The notes: generated by a model not told the origin, from the sequence alone. A DNA stretch of 26,997 nucleotides from a virus (IMGVR_UViG_3300047552_001695:1-26997); one strand, 5' to 3'; counted from the stretch's first letter, positions 5,783 to 13,155 are shown. Translations and numbers: made by a program.

Positions 5783-6676
5783 TTAATTTAATGGATTTTT
5801 GCTAAATGCATCTTCTAAATCTTTTGAATCAATATGCGTATATTTTTCCGTCATACTAATACTTGCATGTCCTAGCATTTCTTGTAGTGCTTTAATATTG
5901 ACACCGTTTTTTAAAAGTGAACTTGCCATTGTATGTCTCAACTTATGCACACTATATTTTGTAATATCTAGCCCACAAGCCTTCATATATTTTGAAGTCA
6001 TCCATTGAACTACTCGAATACTAATGCGCTGATTGCGCTCAGATAAAAATAAAGCATTAGATTCTTTCTTACTTATCTTTCTAACCTTTTTATAATCTTC
6101 TACAACCTTCATACATGTATTATTTAAATACACTATTCTTTCTTTGTTGCCTTTTCCCAGAATAATTAGTTGATTCCCTTTAATATCTGACAAATTAATA
6201 CCAACCAATTCTGATACCCGCAAGCCACAATGTAAAAACAATGTAATTATGGCATGATCTCTAATATTATATTTGCCATCTATTGCTTCAAGCAGATTTT
6301 TACTTTCGTCAACATTTAAATATTTTGGCAATGATTTTTTTACTTTAGGTGTTTCAAGTTCTGTAGTTGGATTATCATTAATTAATTTGGCTTTTTTATG
6401 CAAATATTTAAAAAATGATTTTAATGATGCTATTTTTCTATTTCTTGTTACAGCAGATATTTTCCTGTCATGCGTTAGATAGCCCATATAGGAATATAAA
6501 TGACTTAATGTAACCTCAGATATCTCTTTAATTCCCTGAGCAAAGATGTAGTCAAAAAACAATCTTAAATCATAATAATATTCTTGTACTGTTTTTGGGG
6601 ATAGTCCTTTAATTGTTTCAATGTAATTTAAATAGTCAATTGCATATTGAGGAATGTTTTCATATAAATTATTCAC
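5783..6676 (-). CDS. Xer/phage-type tyrosine recombinase (297 aa)
   Basis: GGAGG lies 6 nt before the GTG at 6676, so that start is preferred over an in-frame ATG 30 nt upstream, which would include the ribosome site. The protein has an N-terminal SAM-like arm-binding domain (~10-95) and a catalytic domain (~115-297). All catalytic residues are present: R153 (CGLRVSEL), K175 (GKGNKER), H244 and R247 (HKLRHTM), H270 (LGHASI) and nucleophile Y279 (TEKYTHI). Its length matches XerC/XerD. It is the last gene of the minus-strand operon, 19 nt after the RNA ligase, and faces rep. With parAB and rep nearby, dimer resolution of a plasmid prophage is more likely than chromosomal integration, but integration cannot be excluded. 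Confidence 0.9.
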   Translation of the reverse strand: MNNLYENIPQYAIDYLNYIETIKGLSPKTVQEYYYDLRLFFDYIFAQGIKEISEVTLSHLYSYMGYLTHDRKISAVTRNRKIASLKSFFKYLHKKAKLINDNPTTELETPKVKKSLPKYLNVDESKNLLEAIDGKYNIRDHAIITLFLHCGLRVSELVGINLSDIKGNQLIILGKGNKERIVYLNNTCMKVVEDYKKVRKISKKESNALFLSERNQRISIRVVQWMTSKYMKACGLDITKYSVHKLRHTMASSLLKNGVNIKALQEMLGHASISMTEKYTHIDSKDLEDAFSKNPLN

Positions 6677-6695
6677 AATGAACCTCCATTTAAAA

Positions 6696-7790
6696 TTATT
6701 CATCATTTTTTATTAAAAATTCAGGGCTTACCACCTTAAATGAGATATTTTTCTCATAATTTCTAATTACAATACCTTCTCTAAGTGTGTCGTATAACAT
6801 TGATTTAGAAGTGGCATAATCTAACATTGCATTTACAGTATTCAATGCTGTGAAATTATCATCAATTAATGGACACCACTTCAACCCATATTTCTTTAAG
6901 ATTTTTTCAGCTTCTAAACATAAAACTTTTCCATTTGGATATATTAGGTTAAATACATATAGATCTGGTTCCGCAACTTTATATTTATTGCCCTGAACTC
7001 CCTGTGCAATACATTCCCCTTGAATTGCTACAAAATCGTTATCGCCAATTAAATCCTCAAGTATGGATTTAATATTGTATTTTTTTACAACGCTCCAGTA
7101 ACTTGAATCAGTTTCATTCCACAATCTTAAATTTCTTGAACAAACTCCAAAGTCAAAATTTCGTTTTTGCCAAACCCACTTTCTATGCATTTTCTTCAAG
7201 AAAAATGTTCCACTTTGACCATCTATCTTTTCTCTTACTATGTATTTTATATTTTGATTATTTAGAACAAATGGCATATTTTGAATTCTCGGTTCATCTG
7301 TTTTGCTTATAAATTCAGGGAATCCTTTATTTTGTTTTTTATGCAGCAATATTTTTCTAAATATACTAAATTTAAATAAAAATTTGAAAATTGGATTATT
7401 GAATTTTGACGAATGTTCTTTCTTTGTTTCAATATTGCTATTATCCACATTTGGCTCATATTTAACAATTCCCATAATCTCAGTTACGTCATCTTCAACA
7501 TTATACTCTTTATCTTGCGGTAATGTTGACAATGGAAAACAAATACCCTGTGATAAAACGCCAGAAAGTTTCATGGTTTTTATCCTAAAATTTTTACTTC
7601 TTAGAAATTCAAATTCAGGCTTTGCGGGAAGAATACTATCTATTTCAATAAACACAGTCTTATCGCCTACATGGTATTCTCCCTTTTTAACTATTATTTG
7701 CCACCCATCTACTATGACTAATTCAATCCTATCTTTACCTTCAATTGGTTGAATTGCTGAAATTGTTTTAATACTGGCTAATTTTCTCAT
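6696..7790 (-). CDS. RNA ligase of the DRB0094/Rnl5 family (364 aa)
   Basis: GAGGAGG lies 6 nt before the ATG at 7790; an upstream in-frame start would embed this site. Residues 1-110 are an OB-like N-terminal domain typical of Rnl5 (MRKLASIKTI, DGWQIIVKKGEY, GDKTVFIEIDSILP). A linker (~111-155) leads to the nucleotidyltransferase domain: FISKTDEPRIQN, motif I K188-IDG with the lysine that takes AMP, DLYVFNL (motif III), REGIVIR (motif IV) and SFKVVS (motif V). The family joins RNA 3'-OH and 5'-phosphate ends using ATP. No kinase, phosphatase or RNA-damaging enzyme gene lies beside it, so the substrate is unknown; repair of host-cleaved tRNA is one idea. Confidence 0.88.
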   Translation of the reverse strand: MRKLASIKTISAIQPIEGKDRIELVIVDGWQIIVKKGEYHVGDKTVFIEIDSILPAKPEFEFLRSKNFRIKTMKLSGVLSQGICFPLSTLPQDKEYNVEDDVTEIMGIVKYEPNVDNSNIETKKEHSSKFNNPIFKFLFKFSIFRKILLHKKQNKGFPEFISKTDEPRIQNMPFVLNNQNIKYIVREKIDGQSGTFFLKKMHRKWVWQKRNFDFGVCSRNLRLWNETDSSYWSVVKKYNIKSILEDLIGDNDFVAIQGECIAQGVQGNKYKVAEPDLYVFNLIYPNGKVLCLEAEKILKKYGLKWCPLIDDNFTALNTVNAMLDYATSKSMLYDTLREGIVIRNYEKNISFKVVSPEFLIKNDE

Positions 7791-7806
7791 GCTTTCCTCC
7801 TCAAAT

Positions 7807-8025
7807 TTATATTTTAATTCTATTTGTTGCATCACTAATATTTTGATTTTTCAGTAATTTATCCAAAGCATCACTCCACTTATCATCTTCTGGGAAAAAT
7901 ATATCATTACAATCTAGCGTATCTGCCAACATATATATAATCTGCCCAAGCCGTAAATCAGAGTGTTGTTCCCAAAATATTTGTAATTTGTTTAACAGTG
8001 GTTTAATCCGTGCTTTATTTCTCAT
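7807..8025 (-). CDS. Small conserved-looking phage protein (72 aa)
   Basis: The ATG overlaps the previous stop (ATGA) and has GGAG 7 nt upstream inside the preceding gene, implying coupled translation. The sequence begins MRNKARIKPLLNKLQIFWEQ followed by HSDLRLGQIIYMLADTL, a pattern I associate with small phage and prophage proteins with a basic start, an amphipathic helix and PDLRLGQ-like core. No enzymatic motif is seen. Function unknown. Confidence 0.75.
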   Translation of the reverse strand: MRNKARIKPLLNKLQIFWEQHSDLRLGQIIYMLADTLDCNDIFFPEDDKWSDALDKLLKNQNISDATNRIKI

Positions 8026-8204
8026 ACAACAACTCCAATCCTACCCATCACAACACCGTATCTAATAATCTGCCAATAATCAGTTTTGCCCCAAAATCTA
8101 TTAATCCCATCGAAGAACCAGAACTCTTCATGATTAAGCCAATGGATTCCACCTTGACAAGTCTCATTATTAATACTTCTAATTGTACAAATATGATTTA
8201 ACAT
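8022..8204 (-). CDS. Small aromatic-rich unknown protein (60 aa)
   Basis: A GAGGGG site lies 6 nt before the ATG and the stop overlaps the next ATG by 4 nt (ATGA), strong signs of a real operon gene. The product is rich in Trp, Phe, Ile and Gly (IHWLNHEEFWFFDGINRFWG), with two Cys and three His. It has a hydrophobic end but no clear membrane helix. I do not recognise it. Confidence 0.65.
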   Translation of the reverse strand: MLNHICTIRSINNETCQGGIHWLNHEEFWFFDGINRFWGKTDYWQIIRYGVVMGRIGVVV

Positions 8205-8239
8205 AATAAACCCCTCTCAATCTCTAATCTTCTAAATTT

Positions 8240-8446
8240 CTAATCCAGATATAATCCATTTCTATTATTTCGTCTGTTTATATTTCCTAGATATGTCTTA
8301 GGACAGTGTGCAATATCGTGTTTTTTACTGCCACAATAGGCACAATGTAATCCTACGGTTCGTTTCGTGTTGCCGTCCCAAGTTTTAGGACATAATTCGA
8401 TTGGATGTTCGTGACTACCACAATAAGTACATCTACGATTTAGCAT
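8240..8446 (-). CDS. Double CCHC zinc-knuckle protein (68 aa)
   Basis: GGAGG stands in front of the ATG. The protein contains two exact CX2CX4HX4C zinc knuckles: CTYCGSHEHPIELC (residues 6-19) and CAYCGSKKHDIAHC (residues ~35-48), each followed by PKT(W/Y). The C-terminus is Arg/Asn-rich. Such knuckles bind single-stranded nucleic acid in retroviral nucleocapsid proteins, and small paired versions occur in Firmicute phages. Its place among replication and repair genes suits an ssDNA- or RNA-binding accessory protein. The exact role is unknown. Confidence 0.8.
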   Translation of the reverse strand: MLNRRCTYCGSHEHPIELCPKTWDGNTKRTVGLHCAYCGSKKHDIAHCPKTYLGNINRRNNRNGLYLD

Positions 8447-8476
8447 ATGACACCTCCAAAAAAAAATATAAATAAA

Positions 8477-8683
8477 TTACATGAAATTTCTTTCTTCCAT
8501 ATCTTGGTCGCTTATGGTTATGGTGGAAACCTTATATTCAGATGTAGAATGTGTTTGTAAAATTTCTTTAATCAACTTCAACCAAATACATCCATGAATT
8601 GCATGTCCTTCGTGATAAATGTTACTATTCACTTTTAATACTTGCCAATCTCCACATTCGCAATTAATTAATTCGATATTCAT
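8477..8683 (-). CDS. Small unknown protein (68 aa)
   Basis: GAGGT lies 4 nt before the ATG, and its first 20 nt overlap the end of the preceding gene, so translation is probably coupled. The sequence starts MNIELINCECGDWQVLKVN, with a CxC pair, and contains HEGHAIHGC; the Cys/His content could hold a metal ion, but no known finger pattern fits. Function not recognised. Confidence 0.65.
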   Translation of the reverse strand: MNIELINCECGDWQVLKVNSNIYHEGHAIHGCIWLKLIKEILQTHSTSEYKVSTITISDQDMEERNFM

Positions 8684-8870
8684 ATTGACCTCTATTACAT
8701 TTTATTTTCAATTTCAAAATCCTGATAAAATCATACTTTGCTATCTCAATTGCTTCTGGCTCGTATTCTGTCTTTGAGGTTAATTTGCATAGCCCAACAG
8801 GATCATATTTATTTAAAATATCAAGAACTATTTCTATTCTGTTTGTTATATAATCTGACATTTGATACAA
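8664..8870 (-). CDS. Small unknown protein, TTG start (68 aa)
   Basis: The frame opens with TTG directly after the stop of the previous gene, with AAAGGA 10 nt upstream; an ATG three codons later is possible but further from the site. The product is mostly helical and charged (NRIEIVLDILNKYDPVGLCKL) with a basic C-terminus (LKLKIKCNRGQYEYRIN). No family recognised. Confidence 0.6.
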   Translation of the reverse strand: MYQMSDYITNRIEIVLDILNKYDPVGLCKLTSKTEYEPEAIEIAKYDFIRILKLKIKCNRGQYEYRIN

Positions 8871-9167
8871 TTAAATCACATCCTTTACAAATTGTACAAT
8901 TGTGCTTAATTTATTTTTTAATTCTATAATCTCATCCAACAATTTTTGATGCTCTTCCTTAGACATTATGACAACACTTTTAGTCTTTTTAAATTTTACC
9001 GGTATATAAAGTTCTTCTTCGTCCATATCGTTTGTATCGTTTGTATCATCTGTCTCACATATTATCTTCGCTCTAGAAAGCCAAGACGGACAACTTGTTT
9101 CCACACTTGGATCGGGATGGGTTGGCTCACATTCACAGCCAATACAATTATAACAAGATTTAATCAT
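8871..9167 (-). CDS. Small Cys-rich N-terminus / coiled-coil protein (98 aa)
   Basis: AAAGGCGG precedes the ATG. The first ~30 residues hold C5, C8, C11, C13 and C26 (CYNCIGCECEP...), a likely metal-binding knot. Residues ~39-52 are Asp/Thr/Asn/Glu-rich and the C-terminal third is a heptad-like helix (EEHQKLLDEIIELKNKLSTIV). It ends at 8871 and the next gene starts at the adjoining base. Function unknown; the layout suits a small oligomeric adaptor. Confidence 0.7.
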   Translation of the reverse strand: MIKSCYNCIGCECEPTHPDPSVETSCPSWLSRAKIICETDDTNDTNDMDEEELYIPVKFKKTKSVVIMSKEEHQKLLDEIIELKNKLSTIVQFVKDVI

Positions 9168-9195
9168 TTTCTTACCGCCTTTCGTTGACTAACTA

Positions 9196-9492
9196 TTAAG
9201 TCAAAATTATTATTTTTATATTTTTAATTATTGCTTCAATTGTTTTCTCTTTCTTTTTAATAACTCCAACATGCTTACTACAAATGGGAATGTAAAAATA
9301 CACACCATTTTCATAACTGAAATTCTCAGTGGTTTTGACACCACAGATAATGCATTCAAGATAATTCTTATCCTTTATCTCTTTTTTTGCTTCTATACAT
9401 TCATCATCTTCAAATTCAATATGGTCGTAGTCTTTATAGAGCTTATATTTAATTTCTTTCCCCTGTCTTAATTTTGCAAACAATATTGTCAT
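9196..9492 (-). CDS. Small zinc-ribbon-like protein (98 aa)
   Basis: GAAAGG lies directly before the ATG. Residues ~47-75 contain CIICG followed about 21 residues later by CSKH, a split CxxC...CxxH arrangement that could bind zinc. The N-terminus is basic/acidic mixed and the C-terminus is Lys/Ile-rich. It sits among other small Cys-containing early genes. No named family recognised. Confidence 0.65.
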   Translation of the reverse strand: MTILFAKLRQGKEIKYKLYKDYDHIEFEDDECIEAKKEIKDKNYLECIICGVKTTENFSYENGVYFYIPICSKHVGVIKKKEKTIEAIIKNIKIIILT

Positions 9493-9534
9493 CTACCTTT
9501 CGTTGTGAAATGTGAGTTAATGTATCTTTATATT

Positions 9535-10134
9535 TTAATTATTATTTTTAACTACTGATTTTGCCATTTTAAATCCCAAACATTCTCTCTTGTCTACGTC
9601 AAAATCCTCAGTAATTTTATATGACATATATTCATTTAATCTTTTGCATTGACCATTTTTGAAATTCCTACACATTTTACATTTGTCAATAAACTGTGCG
9701 TATTCTTCTAATGAATCCCATATACCTATATATTCAACAGGAGTCAACTTGCATTCAATTCTTGGTTTGCATTGTTCATTATATGTATAGTAGACTCGAT
9801 GCACTCTGCCAAGAAGAATTTTATCATCGTACCAAATCACTTGATTGCCAATATCTTGAAGTATTTTGAAAAAATTGGTTGGGTCTTTTGAAGTTGAATC
9901 AAAATAGATAATTAAATCAAGATAATAATGTTTGAATTCATTAATCATCTGCCAATCATTATCTTTTATAAGTTGTTTTAAATATGGTAACATTTCTTTT
10001 TTATATGATATATATTCTTTTGAAGGATACGCACTCACGAATGATTTATTGCCGTTTTTAATTACACGATATGACATGTAATGATTTCCCGATATTCCCA
10101 ATGGCGATGTATATTCTAAGATTTTATTATTCAT
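9535..10134 (-). CDS. RusA-like Holliday-junction resolvase with Cys-cluster tail (199 aa)
   Basis: AAGGAG precedes the ATG. Residues ~70-120 match the RusA fold: DLIIYFDSTSKDPTNFFK, then LQDIGNQVIWYDDKILLGRV, giving D84, N87, K90, D94, D103 and D104 in the order of the active site of RusA. RusA cuts four-way junctions made during replication and recombination. Aligned by eye, T86 falls where RusA has its second acidic residue, so activity may be altered. An extra C-terminal part (~145-190) has a KCKMCRNF...GQC cluster plus C185, a probable zinc-binding add-on. It fits the replication/repair theme of the operon. Confidence 0.75.
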   Translation of the reverse strand: MNNKILEYTSPLGISGNHYMSYRVIKNGNKSFVSAYPSKEYISYKKEMLPYLKQLIKDNDWQMINEFKHYYLDLIIYFDSTSKDPTNFFKILQDIGNQVIWYDDKILLGRVHRVYYTYNEQCKPRIECKLTPVEYIGIWDSLEEYAQFIDKCKMCRNFKNGQCKRLNEYMSYKITEDFDVDKRECLGFKMAKSVVKNNN

Positions 10135-10150
10135 TTTATATTCTCCTTAA

Positions 10151-10876
10151 TTATTGTAAAACATATTCAAATGTGTAGCCTTTGTAATTTGATGATTTAT
10201 ATTTTCCTTTTAAAAATTCAATAACCCGTCTATAATTTAAATTGTTAGCATCACACCAAGGTATTATACCCGTAACGGTTTCTGATTTTCCGTCGGGGAA
10301 ATTCACTTTAATAGTTTTTCTCTTATTGTAATTTGCAAGCATATGATCTTTGGCATTGTGATTTTCAATATGAGTTGCGAACGTACAAGTTTCTTTTGAA
10401 TAAATTCTTTCATTGCGTGGTTTGTTTATTTGTAATATATCTTTATCTAAATCATATTGATTAGTATTTACTTTCCATTTATCATAATTTTTCATTTCTT
10501 TTATATCTACTATAAAGTAATCCAGTCTATGCCATCTAACATCAACTTGGACAATATTATAATATTCACCATTTATGTAGTAACATCTTTGTAACATATT
10601 TCTCCATAATGAATATTCTTCTTCGTTGTCTATTTTGTTTGCATACCCCAACATACCAATCCCATATACAGTCGGAGTTAACCTATCTTTAATTTCTCCT
10701 CTAATTACATTTGAAGGTTTGCAATATAATTGAAATCCAGTATTTTGAAATTGAACTAGCCATTTTTTATTTTCACAATTATAATTTATTAATTTAACTG
10801 CACCATATAGTGGACTTTGTATTATCTCATTGTTTTTATATTTTTTTAGTTTATATTCTAAAGTTATATTTGACAT
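10151..10876 (-). CDS. Putative homing-endonuclease-like DNA-binding protein (241 aa)
   Basis: GGGG lies 9 nt before the ATG at 10876, inside the previous gene (13-nt overlap); an ATG five codons upstream is less well placed. Three parts are visible: an N-terminal beta-rich segment (~15-75, with YGAVKLINY and PTVYGIGMLGYANK), a middle segment (~85-180: YSLWRNMLQRCY, LDKDIL, YSKETCTFATHIENHN) of the kind found in phage HNH/AP2-type endonuclease families, and a C-terminal NUMOD1-like repeat (TVTGIIPWCDANNLNYRRVIEFLKG... YKGYTFEY). A classical HNH triad is not evident, so it may be a degenerate or alternative nuclease, or just a DNA binder. It may be a self-mobile gene. Confidence 0.6.
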   Translation of the reverse strand: MSNITLEYKLKKYKNNEIIQSPLYGAVKLINYNCENKKWLVQFQNTGFQLYCKPSNVIRGEIKDRLTPTVYGIGMLGYANKIDNEEEYSLWRNMLQRCYYINGEYYNIVQVDVRWHRLDYFIVDIKEMKNYDKWKVNTNQYDLDKDILQINKPRNERIYSKETCTFATHIENHNAKDHMLANYNKRKTIKVNFPDGKSETVTGIIPWCDANNLNYRRVIEFLKGKYKSSNYKGYTFEYVLQ

Positions 10877-11169
10877 TGCCGCTTTCCCCATTTCATTTTT
10901 ATTTTATTAAAACAATGCTTTACAAATGTTGTTGGTGCTGTATTCCAAAAATCGTATTCTATCAATTCAACAGGCACAATACAGGATGTTAATAAGTGCA
11001 ACAAACACGTTTCACATAGAATTAATTTACATTCTTGTAAATCAAGTTTGCTCGGATAAGAGAAGCGAATGTTGAGTTCATGTGATAGTGTATTATTAGT
11101 GCTAATCCCACATTTGTTGCAACGATTGTTACTTTGACTACTTTGAATACTAGGAACAAAATTACACAT
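10864..11169 (-). CDS. Small zinc-binding-like protein, first gene of early operon 1 (101 aa)
   Basis: AAAGGTGG lies 5 nt before the ATG at 11169; a GTG at 11178 in frame would overlap that site. Two CxxC pairs, CNKC (~residue 17) and CETC (~52), are spaced as in a treble-clef or ribbon zinc finger. The C-terminal part is basic (KHCFNKIKMKWGKRQCQI). It is the first gene after the consensus promoter at 11203-11231, and its end overlaps the next gene. A DNA- or RNA-binding early protein is plausible; no family was recognised. Confidence 0.7.
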   Translation of the reverse strand: MCNFVPSIQSSQSNNRCNKCGISTNNTLSHELNIRFSYPSKLDLQECKLILCETCLLHLLTSCIVPVELIEYDFWNTAPTTFVKHCFNKIKMKWGKRQCQI

Positions 11170-11202
11170 ACCATCCACCTTTCAACGTACAATTATATCT
11201 TA

Positions 11203-11231
11203 ATTATATTATGTTTTCTTTGATTTGTCAA
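11203..11231 (-). promoter_or_regulatory. Perfect sigma-A promoter of early operon 1
   Basis: On the minus strand: TTGACA (11231-11226), 17 nt, TATAAT (11208-11203). All twelve consensus positions match. The predicted start near 11196 gives a short leader to the ATG at 11169. The transcript probably covers 11169 down to 5783. The rest of the 11170-11325 interval shows no gene and no clear terminator for the preceding operon. Confidence 0.85.
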
Positions 11232-11325
11232 GATGCAAATTATAAATGTTGAATAGATATTACAATTTTAGTAAATCTCAAAGTTATGAATTGAATTAAC
11301 TTGCCAATCACGTACCTATCACATA

Positions 11326-12003
11326 TTATCTCTTTCCATAACTTAATACATACACCATACGTTTCTGCCTTCCCCATTTTAAAGCAGATTGTCTATCATT
11401 CGTAAAAATATCAATACAACCCTTCCCTACTCCACTTCCAGTATCTTCATTAGTGAATATTGTATCAAATCCTTCTATTTTAATCTTGGTGCCGTAGGGA
11501 ATATTAGATGCCATAGCTACAGTATGATTAGCTTTAACTTTAATGCCACTTGAACCTATTCCATATTCTTTATGGTTAGAAGTTTTCCCACAATCTAAAT
11601 AATGAAGAGTATACATGGTCACATTGCCTACAAAGGAATCAATGTATTGTACATCTGATTTTATGTCTGATTTAACCTTTGGAGTGTCTATTGGCTTATC
11701 AATTCTATCATTGCGATCAATATTGCCTCTAGATGCCATGTGTGTTGATACTGTTACTTTATTTGACGTAGTGGATGTTGTATTTGTATTAAGTCTGGTC
11801 AGCATAGATGTCGGAATATCAATGGGTGTAGTATCAATTGGTGCTAGAGAGATTATTAATGCTATTATAATACACATTGATATTATTTTAAGTAGTTTTA
11901 ATTGTTTTAGTAAATTTAATTGTTTTAACTGATTTAATTTTTCTTTACATTTATATTTTAAATAATATTGACAATAAAATTTAAAATATAGTATATTGTT
12001 CAA
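11326..12003 (-). CDS. Membrane-anchored 3D-domain protein (225 aa)
   Basis: GGAGG lies 11 nt before a TTG at 12003; a start further upstream at 12039 is in frame but would contain the ribosome site. Residues 20-38 are a Lys/Leu-rich cytoplasmic stretch, 39-55 a membrane helix (KIISMCIIIALIISLAP), 56-120 a Thr/Ser/Asp-rich spacer, and ~125-225 a 3D domain (double-psi barrel) with IPYGTKIKIEGF and NEDTGSGVGKGCIDIF containing the signature Asp residues, then ALKWGR and VYVLSYG. 3D domains occur in secreted peptidoglycan-active proteins such as YocH. As I recall, SPbeta YorM is similar and lies next to its DNA polymerase gene. It closes the nucleotide operon, which is odd for a wall protein; a role in wall remodelling or superinfection control is speculative. 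Confidence 0.8.
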   Translation of the reverse strand: MNNILYFKFYCQYYLKYKCKEKLNQLKQLNLLKQLKLLKIISMCIIIALIISLAPIDTTPIDIPTSMLTRLNTNTTSTTSNKVTVSTHMASRGNIDRNDRIDKPIDTPKVKSDIKSDVQYIDSFVGNVTMYTLHYLDCGKTSNHKEYGIGSSGIKVKANHTVAMASNIPYGTKIKIEGFDTIFTNEDTGSGVGKGCIDIFTNDRQSALKWGRQKRMVYVLSYGKR

Positions 12004-12065
12004 AATTAATTTCGCCTCCAATTCATGTTGCACAACCAATTCATAACTTTGAGAAGATTATTGAT

Positions 12066-12734
12066 TTAGTCGTTAATTCCCGTCAATTCGGTAAAATATG
12101 GTAATTGTATTATCCAATCACATATCACATGCCATTCAGGTAATTCATGATTTTTACGTTGTCTATACATGTTTAATAATTGTTGATAATTTGTTGTCAT
12201 TGTGCGTTTTTGTAAAAATGATTCGGGTAATAATCTTTTTGTTACTAATTTATATATTTTTTTTTCTTCTAGGTTGTTAGTTTCTTTATATCTTTCTATC
12301 CATTTTGTTAATTCGGTGATAAATGAATCTGGCATATAATCAAATCCATTTTCAAACATTTCAACTTTTAAATCATATGACATTAGCTTATGCATTGTCG
12401 AGCAACTTACTTTTTCTACATGACGATAAGTATCCATTTCTTGCCATATGTACCTAGGCAAAGTCATATCAAACCACACTTGTATTAATCTTAGATGTTT
12501 GCAATGTGAATCTCCTGCTTTTACTAATTGTTGGGATAATTTTTGATCTAGTTTTCCTAAGCTTACAAGTTCAACATTATAATTTTTCTTGTCGAATCCT
12601 TGACTCTTCATAGACGTTTCTAGAAAATTGGTTAATATTTGTGTGCTATCTGATTTATTGTAGCTCTCCTTGGGGTTTCTCATTCCTCTTAGTGACGCTT
12701 TAAATCCGAATACTTCTGTTTTTTCAATTTTCAT
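12066..12734 (-). CDS. Divergent ThyX-like (flavin-dependent thymidylate synthase family) protein (222 aa)
   Basis: GGAGG lies 9 nt before the ATG at 12734, overlapping the previous gene by 11 nt. By eye it follows the ThyX core: LVKAGDSHCKHLRLIQVWFD, then TLPRYIWQEMDTYRH, then LLPESFLQKRTMTTNYQQLL, then NMYRQRKNHELPEWHVI, which line up with the helices and strands around the dUMP/FAD site. The ThyX signature RHRx7S is altered: R104 and H105 remain, but V106 replaces the second Arg, and the serine near residue 115 that contacts dUMP has no clear equivalent (S110 and S112 are nearby). ThyX makes dTMP from dUMP with folate and FADH2. Next to dUTPase and NrdJ a pyrimidine role is expected, but activity may differ. 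Confidence 0.65.
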   Translation of the reverse strand: MKIEKTEVFGFKASLRGMRNPKESYNKSDSTQILTNFLETSMKSQGFDKKNYNVELVSLGKLDQKLSQQLVKAGDSHCKHLRLIQVWFDMTLPRYIWQEMDTYRHVEKVSCSTMHKLMSYDLKVEMFENGFDYMPDSFITELTKWIERYKETNNLEEKKIYKLVTKRLLPESFLQKRTMTTNYQQLLNMYRQRKNHELPEWHVICDWIIQLPYFTELTGIND

Positions 12735-13089
12735 TTGTAATTTCCTCCGATTCTTCTGTTGTATTATTAACATTTTCTTTTTCTGCCAAAGTTAAAACGC
12801 TTTCCAAAACACAATTGATAACTCGACTAATATCTGCATTATCAACATCATCAAATTGCACAGAATAATCTACTCTTCGTTTATTATTAGCACGTTTAAC
12901 AATAACCCCCACAAGATATCTTAGCTCAGGATACATTCCACCGTGATAGACAACTTTATCAAAAATGTTGAATTTGTATTTATCGGTCTTATTTAAACTA
13001 GACTTCAACATTTTTGATTCGTTGTATTTATCAGCATTGGTGTATTGTTTTGTTGAAGTTGTATTTTTACTTTTTGGTCTTCCCGCCAT
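12724..13089 (-). CDS. Small protein with basic N-terminus and SH3-like middle (121 aa)
   Basis: The protein starts MAGRPKSKNTTSTKQY, a GRP-K pattern like a minor-groove-binding AT-hook. The middle (FNIFDKVVYHGGMYPELRYLVGVIVKR... YSVQFDDV) alternates strands as in a small beta-barrel or SH3/KOW-like fold, and the tail is acidic (EESEEITNEN). AAAGGA stands about 13 nt upstream, rather far. A DNA-associated role is a guess; no family was recognised. Confidence 0.65.
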   Translation of the reverse strand: MAGRPKSKNTTSTKQYTNADKYNESKMLKSSLNKTDKYKFNIFDKVVYHGGMYPELRYLVGVIVKRANNKRRVDYSVQFDDVDNADISRVINCVLESVLTLAEKENVNNTTEESEEITNEN

Positions 13090-13155
13090 GATTCATAGTA
13101 TCCTTTCTATTTAAATTTGATTAAAATTTAGGAGAAAAGGGGAATAAAATCCCCA

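Noticed and set aside
7303-7752. 149-codon + strand frame opposite the RNA ligase gene
   Set aside because: It is antisense to a gene with complete family motifs, lacks a ribosome site and its translation resembles no protein.
6696-7790. RNA ligase considered as part of an RNA-repair or defence operon
   Set aside because: No kinase, phosphatase, Hen1-like methylase, anticodon nuclease or toxin motif is visible in neighbouring genes.
11615-11932. 105-codon + strand frame opposite the 3D-domain gene
   Set aside because: Its hydrophobic composition mirrors the Thr/Asp-rich spacer on the other strand; no start signals.
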